Shown here: positions 1 to 4,547 of the stretch, in pieces
Layout: every line of letters begins with the position of its first letter
Position numbering within the stretch: the first letter of the stretch is position 1
DNA from: Alphaproteobacteria bacterium
Lineage (GTDB): Bacteria; Pseudomonadota; Alphaproteobacteria; UBA8366; JADFVY01
DNA: 5,399 nucleotides
Assembly (NCBI GenBank): GCA_029881615.1
Contig: JAOUMF010000184.1
Span: forward strand, 1 to 5,399
Direction of reading: 5' to 3'
Program-made: the position numbers and the translations under genes
The notes under the pieces: model-generated
What the model was told of the DNA's origin: nothing
What the model saw: only the letters and a program-made list of their open reading frames with translations
Database searches by the model: none

Positions 1-267
1 GCGCCGGACTTCCAGCACCTCGAAACCGACTCTGTGCGGGCGCCCGTCGCGCCCCTCGTACCGGGTGGGGAAATCGCGATAGATGCCGCGCTTGATCTTG
101 TCTCCCTCGGCATCGACGGTGATGGTTTCGGTCACCGTCAATTCGCCGTCGGTGGCGATCACCACGCGGCTTTCGAAGGCGACGATCCGCTCGCGCGCAT
201 GCGCCGGCGCGGCCACGGCCAGAACCAGGCCGGCAACCCCCGTCAATATACGCGCGAGACGGTTCAT
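1..267 (-). CDS. DUF2207 domain protein, N-terminal fragment (cut by window edge)
   Basis: Reading the minus strand from an ATG at 267 gives about 89 residues with no stop before the edge, so the C-terminal part lies outside. The protein opens with a signal peptide (positively charged MNRLAR, a hydrophobic stretch, then APAHA as a likely cleavage site). A beta-rich segment follows with 'DGELTVTETITVDAEG' and 'KRGIYRDFPTRY', the pattern of the extracytoplasmic N-terminal half of DUF2207 proteins. Full-length members are membrane proteins of several hundred residues with a Gly/Ser-rich tail, and their function is unknown. It lies 15 bases downstream of the lemA stop and is probably co-transcribed with it. 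An in-frame ATG at 276 is an alternative start. I prefer 267 because a GGGA-like sequence sits at better spacing and the signal peptide then starts cleanly. Confidence 0.8.
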   Translation of the reverse strand, partial: MNRLARILTGVAGLVLAVAAPAHARERIVAFESRVVIATDGELTVTETITVDAEGDKIKRGIYRDFPTRYEGRDGRPHRVGFEVLEVRR

Positions 268-282
268 CGAAGTCATCCCAAA

Positions 283-846
283 TCAGGAAAAATTGACTTT
301 GGGCACCGCACGGTCGGCCTCGTCCTCGATCTCGAAATATTCCGCCTGCACGAAGGTGAACATGCCGGCGATGACGTTCGAGGGGAAGGATTCGATCAGC
401 ACGTTGAAATTGCGCACCGTGCCATTGTAATAGCGGCGCGCCATCTGGATCTCGTCTTCCATCGACGAAAGTTCGTTGTGCAGATTCATGAAGTTTTCAT
501 TGGCCTTCAGTTCCGGGTAGCCCTCGGCCACGGCGAAGACATTGGCCAGCGCCTGGCCAAGCATGCCCTCCATCTTGCCGCGTTCGGCCGGCGTGGAAGC
601 CTGGCCGGTACGCGAACGCGCCTCGGTGACTTTTTCCAGGACGCCCTTTTCATGGCCCATGTAGCTTTTAACGGCCTCGACCAGGTTCGGGATCAAATTC
701 GAACGGCGCTTCAACTGTGTCTCGATCCCGCTCCAGCCCTCTTTAACCAGATTCCTGTTGTAAACCAGCTTGTTGTAAATCGCGATGCCCCACACAACGA
801 TCAACAGAATCAGGCCGAAAATCACGGCCGGTATGATATATTCCAT
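283..846 (-). CDS. lemA: LemA family membrane-anchored protein
   Basis: A 187-residue protein of normal LemA length. A single N-terminal membrane helix (residues about 4-23) is followed by a helical domain carrying the family signature: 'GWSGIETQLKRRSNLIPNLVEAVKSY' region (37-62), 'AEGYPELKANENF' (107-119), 'ARRYYNGTVRNFN' (136-148), 'FPSNVIAG' (154-161) and a final 'AEYFEIED' (168-175). LemA proteins form a four-helix bundle with a short outside N terminus. Their biochemical role is unclear; links to membrane stress and to partner membrane proteins or proteases have been described. The start is supported by a GAGGGG ribosome site (860-855) eight bases upstream. The DUF2207 gene follows directly, as in many bacteria. 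A second, much diverged LemA-like gene lies at 3460-4017. Confidence 0.95.
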   Translation of the reverse strand: MEYIIPAVIFGLILLIVVWGIAIYNKLVYNRNLVKEGWSGIETQLKRRSNLIPNLVEAVKSYMGHEKGVLEKVTEARSRTGQASTPAERGKMEGMLGQALANVFAVAEGYPELKANENFMNLHNELSSMEDEIQMARRYYNGTVRNFNVLIESFPSNVIAGMFTFVQAEYFEIEDEADRAVPKVNFS

Positions 847-854
847 GCATATTA

Positions 855-860
855 CCCCTC
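855..860 (-). promoter_or_regulatory. Ribosome binding site of lemA
   Basis: GAGGGG on the minus strand, eight bases before the ATG at 846. It fixes this start. Confidence 0.7.
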
Positions 861-865
861 GAAAA

Positions 866-882
866 GTCCCGCCTGCCGGGAC
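866..882 (-). promoter_or_regulatory. Hairpin in the lemA leader, followed by TTTT
   Basis: On the minus strand GTCCCG and CGGGAC form a perfect 6-bp stem around a 5-base GCAGG loop, followed at once by TTTTC and then by the lemA ribosome site. The geometry resembles a short intrinsic terminator or attenuator in the leader. It could also be an operator-like inverted repeat or chance in GC-rich DNA. The six base pairs are read directly; any function is inferred. Confidence 0.35.
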
Positions 883-888
883 GGCGCA

Positions 889-918
889 AATTTATTGAAG
901 CACTCAACTGACAAGCAA
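889..918 (-). promoter_or_regulatory. Possible lemA promoter
   Basis: The minus strand reads TTGCTT (918-913), 18 bases, then TAAATT (894-889) in a local AT-rich stretch. This would start transcription near 882, just at or before the leader hairpin. Both boxes are imperfect, so the call is tentative. Confidence 0.3.
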
Positions 919-959
919 ATCGTTAATACCGACCCCGTTTTACAAATTTTTCACAACCT

Positions 960-989
960 TTGCACCCCACCAAAACAAGCGCCTATGAT
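960..989 (+). promoter_or_regulatory. Possible promoter of the exporter operon
   Basis: TTGCAC (960-965), 18 bases, then TATGAT (984-989), a near-consensus -10 box. Transcription would begin near 996. The ATGATG annotated as start of the following gene lies inside this -10 box, so if the promoter is real the protein must start downstream (TTG at 1027). It sits in the 138-base divergent gap between lemA and the exporter gene. Confidence 0.3.
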
Positions 990-1617
990 GGCGCCGATTC
1001 CAACTCGAACTCCAACGCGGTATATTTTGGAAACCCTGATCCCCCTGTTCATGTTCGCGGTGTCTTCCACCATGACGCCCGGACCCAACAATGTAATGCT
1101 GCTGGCTTCCGGCGCGAATTTCGGCATCAGGGCAACCGTGCCCCACATGCTGGGTATCTCGGTCGGCTTTCCTTTCATGGTGTTCGCGGTTGGGTTGGGA
1201 CTGGGTGCGGTCTTCGAGCAACTGCCGATACTGCATGAAATCCTGCGCTGGGCCGGGGGCGCCTATCTGCTGTGGCTGGCCTGGAAGATCGCCGGTGCGG
1301 CGGGCATGGGCGAGGCCGAAAAACGCGGCCGCCCCTTCACCTTCCTTCAGGCCGCTGGCTTCCAATGGGTCAACCCGAAGGCCTGGATCATGGCGATCAG
1401 CGCCTTTTCGGTCTATTCCACGCCCGATGCGGCGCCGTTGCCCCAGGCCCTGCTGTTTGGTGGCATTTTTTGCGCCATTTCCTTCCCGTCCTGCGGCATG
1501 TGGACCGGGCTGGGCAGCGTCATCGGCCGCGTGCTGAAATCCGCCAGGGCATTGCGCATGTTCAACATCTTCATGGCCGCCCTGCTGGCCGCGTCCATCC
1601 TGTTGCTGTTTGTCTGA
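985..1617 (+). CDS. LysE/RhtB family amino-acid exporter
   Basis: Inner-membrane exporter of the LysE/RhtB family, which pumps out amino acids or their derivatives such as homoserine, threonine or lysine. The substrate cannot be told from sequence. The family hallmark PGPNN follows the first helix, in 'STMTPGPNNVMLLASGANFG'. Further family features are a second helix region 'HMLGISVGFPFMVFAVGLGLG', 'WAGGAYLLWLAWK', 'FQWVNPKAWIMA', 'SFPSCGMWTGLGSVIG' and the closing 'LRMFNIFMAALLAAS'. About six membrane segments are expected. The length of about 210 residues is normal. The start is uncertain: ATG codons at 985 and 988 give about 14 extra N-terminal residues (MAPIPTRTPTRYI), while a TTG at 1027 gives the usual compact N terminus but lacks a strong ribosome site. 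The open frame extends far upstream opposite lemA, and that extension is not coding. It is first of a three-gene plus-strand group. Confidence 0.93.
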   Translation: MMAPIPTRTPTRYILETLIPLFMFAVSSTMTPGPNNVMLLASGANFGIRATVPHMLGISVGFPFMVFAVGLGLGAVFEQLPILHEILRWAGGAYLLWLAWKIAGAAGMGEAEKRGRPFTFLQAAGFQWVNPKAWIMAISAFSVYSTPDAAPLPQALLFGGIFCAISFPSCGMWTGLGSVIGRVLKSARALRMFNIFMAALLAASILLLFV

Positions 1618-1621
1618 ACCC

Positions 1622-2974
1622 ATGAAGATACTCTTGACCGGCGCGTACGGTTTCATCGGCTCCCATATCGTGGCCGGGCTGGTGGCGGCGGGGCATAAGG
1701 TCGTCGGCTGCGGGCGCGACATCGCGTTGGGGCGACGGATGATACCGCATATCGACTGGATCGAAAGCGACCTGAACCGCGACACCGCCCCGGCGAACTG
1801 GATCGGCCGGCTGGACGGCGTCGATGCGGTTATCAATTGCGCCGGTATCTTGCAGTCTTCCGCCGCCGACGACATCGATGCCATCCACCGGCATGGCCCC
1901 GTGGCGCTGTTCGAGGCCTGCCGGGCGGCCGGGGTCGGGCGCGTGATCCAGATATCCGCGCTGGGCGTGGAGCCGAAGGCGGGAAAAAATATAGAGCCGA
2001 AGGCGGGGGAAAATAAGAAGCCGGAAGTGGAGACATCTTATGCCGACAGTAAGCGGGGCGCCGACGATGCACTGATGGCGATGGATATTGACTGGATCGT
2101 GCTGCGCCCTTCGCTGGTTTATGCGCGCAACTGTTACGGCGGTACCGCCCTGTTTCGGGGACTGGCCGCCCTGCCCGTCGCGATTCCCGTACCCGGCCTC
2201 GGCAACCAGCGCTTCCAGCCGATTCATATGGGCGATCTGGTACGCGCCGTGCTGCGGCTGCTGGAACCGGACGCGCCGGCGCGCGTTGTGCTGTCGCCGG
2301 TCGGACCGGAACCCATGACATTGCGCGATATTCTGTCGGGCCTGCGCCAGTGGCTGGGGTTCGGCCCCGCGCCCGTTATCGGCGTGCCGATGGGCATCGT
2401 CCGTCTTGCGGCGAAGCTGGGCGACCTGATGCACTGGATCGGCATGCGCGGTTCGATGCGCAGCACCGCGCTGAACCAGATGAGCCGCGACAACGTGGCC
2501 GACATGGCGCCCTTCGCCCGTGCCGTGGGATTCACGCCGCGCCGTTTCGCCGACGCCCTGGCCGCCGAGCCCGCCGGTCCGCAGGATCGCTGGCATGCGA
2601 GGCTGGTATTCCTGCGCCCCCTGCTGCGCATTGTGCTGGGGCTGTTCTGGCTGGCCAGCGGGCTGATAACCGCCTTCGATCCGGCGCGGTCGCACGCCAT
2701 GGCAATCCTTGGCCATGCCGGATTTGGCGGCAATTGGGCCCTGGCCGCGCTATGGAGCGGGGTCGCCGCCGATATCATGCTGGGTGGGTTGGCTCTGATT
2801 GATCGTCATGTGCGGCTGGCCGGCACGGGCATGGTCGCCGTTACCGCCGGCTATCTGGCGATATTGAGCCTGACGATCCCAGAACTGTGGCTCGACCCGC
2901 TGGGGCCGCTGGTGAAGACCCTGCCCCTGATTCCGGCGGCCCTGATCATGATGACATTGGAGGACGACCGGTGA
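1622..2974 (+). CDS. SDR/NAD-dependent epimerase-like domain fused to a DoxX-like membrane domain
   Basis: A 450-residue two-part protein. Residues 1 to about 300 form an atypical (extended) SDR domain. The nucleotide-binding loop TGAYGFIG is at 6-13 (GxxGxxG), then 'AVINCAGIL', 'VIQISALG', the active-site Y-x-x-x-K as YADSK (140-144), 'WIVLRPSLVYA' and 'FQPIHMGDLV'. It probably binds NAD(P); the substrate is unknown. Residues 330-446 hold four hydrophobic helices (about 330-351, 374-393, 404-419, 427-446), the pattern of the DoxX-like domain often found fused to such SDRs. The enzyme domain would therefore be held at the membrane. ATG 1622 is four bases after the exporter stop, with no clear ribosome site, which suggests translational coupling. 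A TTG at 1610 would add four residues and overlap the upstream gene. Three 8-residue repeat units lie just before the active-site Tyr. Confidence 0.92.
   Translation: MKILLTGAYGFIGSHIVAGLVAAGHKVVGCGRDIALGRRMIPHIDWIESDLNRDTAPANWIGRLDGVDAVINCAGILQSSAADDIDAIHRHGPVALFEACRAAGVGRVIQISALGVEPKAGKNIEPKAGENKKPEVETSYADSKRGADDALMAMDIDWIVLRPSLVYARNCYGGTALFRGLAALPVAIPVPGLGNQRFQPIHMGDLVRAVLRLLEPDAPARVVLSPVGPEPMTLRDILSGLRQWLGFGPAPVIGVPMGIVRLAAKLGDLMHWIGMRGSMRSTALNQMSRDNVADMAPFARAVGFTPRRFADALAAEPAGPQDRWHARLVFLRPLLRIVLGLFWLASGLITAFDPARSHAMAILGHAGFGGNWALAALWSGVAADIMLGGLALIDRHVRLAGTGMVAVTAGYLAILSLTIPELWLDPLGPLVKTLPLIPAALIMMTLEDDR
1967..2038 (+). repeat. 24-bp in-frame tandem repeat, about three copies
   Basis: Units at 1967-1990, 1991-2014 and 2015-2038. 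The first two are nearly identical and share the core GAGCCGAAGGCGGG. The third is degenerate (AAGAAGCCGGAAGTGGAG). They encode VEPKAGKN, IEPKAGEN and KKPEVETS: a charged, probably flexible insert between the 'ISALG' strand and the catalytic Tyr of the SDR domain. The A-rich runs stand out against the GC-rich gene around them. Confidence 0.8.
2959..2963 (+). promoter_or_regulatory. Ribosome binding site that decides the GTG start of the DUF2269 gene
   Basis: GGAGG lies seven bases before GTG 2971, inside the last codons of the SDR-DoxX gene. It favours GTG 2971 over the in-frame ATG at 2887, whose reading (MARPAGAAGEDPAP) is hydrophilic and lies wholly within the upstream gene. Confidence 0.8.
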
Positions 2975-3444
2975 CCGGTCTCTATATTCTTTACAAGACA
3001 ATTCATATTCTCAGCGCGACTATACTGTTCGGCACCGGGCTGGGCACAGCTTTCCATATGTGGCGGGCCGACCGGACCGGCGATTTGCGCGTGATCGCGA
3101 CGGCCGCGCGCCAGACCGTGCTGGCCGACTGGCTGTTCACGACTCCGGCGGTGATCATCCAGCCGCTGACCGGTATCCTGTTGTTGTTCGAAGCGGGATA
3201 TAGCCTGGACGAAGGCTGGATCATACTGTCGCTGGTTCTATACGCCCTGACCGGCGCCTGCTGGCTGCCGGTCGTCTGGCTGCAGATCCGCGCGCGGGAC
3301 CTGGCATTGACCGCACTGCGCGACGGCAAAGGGCCTCCTCCCCTTTACCGGCGCTACATGCGGATATGGTTCGCCCTGGGCTGGCCGGCTTTCCTGTCGG
3401 TGATCGCGATCTTCACGCTGATGATAATGCGACCGGAATTCTAG
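2971..3444 (+). CDS. DUF2269-type four-helix integral membrane protein
   Basis: A 157-residue membrane protein with predicted helices at about 5-29, 54-74, 83-105 and 132-153. The N-terminal 'LYILYKTIHILSATILFGTGLGTAF' region, the later 'LADWLFTTPAVIIQPLTG' and the charged loop 'KGPPPLYRRYMRIW' fit the DUF2269 family, which has no known function. His12 and His29 sit at the two ends of helix 1. The GTG start overlaps the TGA of the SDR-DoxX gene (GTGA), so the two are almost certainly translated together. Sharing an operon with a membrane-tethered oxidoreductase suggests they work together at the membrane; that is inference. The family name comes from remembered pattern and is less certain than the membrane topology. 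Confidence 0.85.
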   Translation: MTGLYILYKTIHILSATILFGTGLGTAFHMWRADRTGDLRVIATAARQTVLADWLFTTPAVIIQPLTGILLLFEAGYSLDEGWIILSLVLYALTGACWLPVVWLQIRARDLALTALRDGKGPPPLYRRYMRIWFALGWPAFLSVIAIFTLMIMRPEF

Positions 3445-3455
3445 AACCCGCCCCG

Positions 3456-3482
3456 CCGGCTAGCGCCGGACGGCGCGCTTTT
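3456..3482 (+). terminator. Possible terminator between convergent genes
   Basis: Just after the DUF2269 stop, GCGCC (3463-3467) and GGCGC (3472-3476) form a hairpin with a GGAC loop, followed by GCTTTT (3477-3482). An overlapping alternative stem, CCGGC (3456-3460) with GCCGG (3465-3469), could act on either strand. The structure overlaps the stop codon and last codons of the convergent minus-strand gene. Stems are only 5 bp and the T run is short, so strength is doubtful. Confidence 0.35.
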
Positions 3483-4017
3483 GCTTGCTGGCGTCGAATT
3501 TTTCAGCCTGCGACATGCCGAACAGCCGGCCGAAAAAGCCCGTTGCCATAGCATTATAGGCATCAACAGCCTCATTATACGCGGAAACGGCATGACCAAC
3601 ATCGTCGACCGCCTGTTCGATGTTTTCGCGCAACGCCTCATACTCGCTCAGCCCCGCCATGCCGGGGTCCGCGTCGGCGATGGAAATCAACCGTTCCAGG
3701 TGGCTGTTGAGTTCAATCAGCGCAGCGGCCTTTTCCGGGGGCGTGCGACCCGCCGCGACACCGACCTGCCGGCGCCCCAGAATCTCGAACGACTCGCGTT
3801 CCTTGACAAGGCGGTGATCGGCGGTCGCGATAAATTCCTGCACCAGGATTCCCTGATTCTTCAGGCGATCATTAAGCAGGCTGCGCTGATGCTGTGCCGC
3901 TTGCCAGTGCTGTTCCAGGCGCCGCCGCGCGATTTGCAGGATTACCACGGCAAGAATAACGGCGCCGATTGCCACAGCGATTATAGTGCCGACACTATTG
4001 GTCAGTTCCGGATTCAT
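3460..4017 (-). CDS. Diverged LemA-family membrane-anchored protein
   Basis: A 185-residue protein with one N-terminal membrane helix (about 9-29), then a mostly helical soluble domain. I assign it to the LemA family by aligning it by eye to the window's own LemA. 'LLNDRLKNQGILVQEFIATA' (47-66) matches the 'IETQLKRRSNLIPNLVEAV' helix. 'IADADPGM' (113-120) matches 'VAEGYPEL'. 'EYEALRENI' (125-133) matches 'NFMNLHNEL'. 'AYNEAVDAYN' (146-155) matches 'YYNGTVRNFN'. 'FFGRLFGMSQAEKFD' (161-175) matches the final 'FTFVQAEYFEIE'. The family's basic LKRR and the FPS motif are lost, and the tail is basic (KQKRAVRR). Function is unknown. It lies 72 bases downstream of the DksA-like gene on the same strand, with GGGGAAAG (4032-4025) as a likely ribosome site. 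It ends convergent to the DUF2269 gene with 15 bases between stops. Confidence 0.8.
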   Translation of the reverse strand: MNPELTNSVGTIIAVAIGAVILAVVILQIARRRLEQHWQAAQHQRSLLNDRLKNQGILVQEFIATADHRLVKERESFEILGRRQVGVAAGRTPPEKAAALIELNSHLERLISIADADPGMAGLSEYEALRENIEQAVDDVGHAVSAYNEAVDAYNAMATGFFGRLFGMSQAEKFDASKQKRAVRR

Positions 4018-4092
4018 AAATTTTCTTTCCCCGCCGCAAGCGCGGCCATTGTTGCAGGCCGATCATTTAGCATTTGTTTACGACAGATGCTA
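4018..4092 (-). other. Gap between the DksA-like and LemA-like genes with stacked inverted repeats
   Basis: Three short stems lie in or at the edge of 72 bases: TAGCAT/ATGCTA (4068-4092, using the DksA-like stop codon), CGGCC/GGCCG (4043-4061) and GCCGC/GCGGC (4033-4046). The last two share bases and cannot form together, and the last sits directly beside the GGGGA ribosome site of the LemA-like gene. No T run follows, so this is not a classical terminator. No clear promoter is visible here. Confidence 0.35.
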
Positions 4093-4446
4093 TGCTTCTC
4101 CGTCACGCGCGCAACTAATGCAGTTGGGAACCGAAGGATCGAAATCCAGGCGCTTGAGTTCGATTTCCTCGCCGCAGGAAACACAGTAGCCATAGTCGCC
4201 ATCTTCAACACGCTTCAGCGCCGCGGCGATCCGCCTAATTTCCGCTTCGCGACGCCGCGCCACTTCCTGCGCCATGGCCTGTCCTTGCAGCGCATCCATG
4301 CGTGACAGGCGCCCCTGTGTCGTCTGGTCCAGCTCCACCGGGTCGCTGTCATGCTCATGCGAATGCGTCAGCGTTTCCAGCTCCGCCTTCATTGCCAGAA
4401 GCCGGGCCTTCATGGCCGCGAGATCGATATCCTTGCGTTCACTCAT
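4090..4446 (-). CDS. DksA/TraR family C4 zinc-finger regulator
   Basis: A 118-residue cytoplasmic protein. The N-terminal two-thirds is an alpha-helical, charged segment able to form a coiled coil. The C-terminal zinc finger has Cys88, Cys91, Cys109 and Cys112 (C-x2-C-x17-C-x2-C) in the typical context 'GDYGYCVSCGEEI'. DksA-type proteins reach into the RNA polymerase secondary channel and alter initiation, often with ppGpp. The coiled-coil tip, DxxDxA in DksA, here reads DPVELD (35-40), so the second Asp is Glu and the Ala is Asp. 'GRLSRMDALQGQAMA' (45-59) is characteristic of a short subfamily common in proteobacteria. I chose ATG 4446 because MSERKD fits the family. A GTG at 4473 would add nine residues. 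Neither start has a good ribosome site. It follows cysS with a 101-base gap. Confidence 0.93.
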   Translation of the reverse strand: MSERKDIDLAAMKARLLAMKAELETLTHSHEHDSDPVELDQTTQGRLSRMDALQGQAMAQEVARRREAEIRRIAAALKRVEDGDYGYCVSCGEEIELKRLDFDPSVPNCISCARDGEA

Positions 4447-4472
4447 AGGATGAAGTGTCGCATGGAACCACA

Positions 4473-4487
4473 CCAGTTGCCCACTGG
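4473..4487. promoter_or_regulatory. Inverted repeat on the predicted transcription start of the DksA-like gene
   Basis: CCAGT (4473-4477) and ACTGG (4483-4487) are a perfect 5-bp inverted repeat with a 5-base TGCCC spacer. It begins right after the proposed -10 box and covers the likely transcription start near 4482. This is a typical place for a repressor operator; it could also be a small leader hairpin. The symmetry is seen; the role is inferred. Confidence 0.35.
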
Positions 4488-4488
4488 A

Positions 4489-4517
4489 ATTTTACGGTCA
4501 TCGCCCTGAGAAGCCAA
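4489..4517 (-). promoter_or_regulatory. Probable promoter of the DksA-like gene
   Basis: The minus strand has TTGGCT (4517-4512), a 17-base spacer, and TAAAAT (4494-4489). The -10 box has one mismatch to consensus and the spacing is ideal. Transcription would start near 4482, giving a leader of about 36 bases before ATG 4446. It lies in the 101-base gap after cysS, so the DksA-like gene may be expressed separately from cysS. Confidence 0.45.
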
Positions 4518-4547
4518 AGCCAAACAGGCCGTTCAGGCGCCTGGGAC

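Noticed and set aside
34..984. Long plus-strand open frame running upstream of the exporter gene
   Set aside because: It is antisense to the well-supported DUF2207 and lemA genes, its translation is rich in His, Arg and Gln with no recognisable domain, and exporter homology begins only near 1030.
940..1884. 314-codon minus-strand open frame across the exporter and the start of the SDR gene
   Set aside because: It spans two convincing plus-strand genes and their junction, and its translation has no family features.
1571..2716. 381-codon minus-strand open frame opposite the SDR-DoxX gene
   Set aside because: Its translation is low-complexity (Arg, Gln, His, Gly rich), part of it is the complement of the tandem repeat, and the plus strand has clear family motifs. 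It is a shadow frame of GC-rich coding DNA.
3481..4305. 274-codon plus-strand open frame opposite the LemA-like and DksA-like genes
   Set aside because: It crosses two real minus-strand genes and the gap between them, and its translation shows no domain or membrane pattern.
4534..4543. Perfect palindrome CAGGCGCCTG just after cysS as a terminator
   Set aside because: It has no loop and no T run. A longer CAGGC/GCCTG pairing is possible, but it is too weak to call a terminator.
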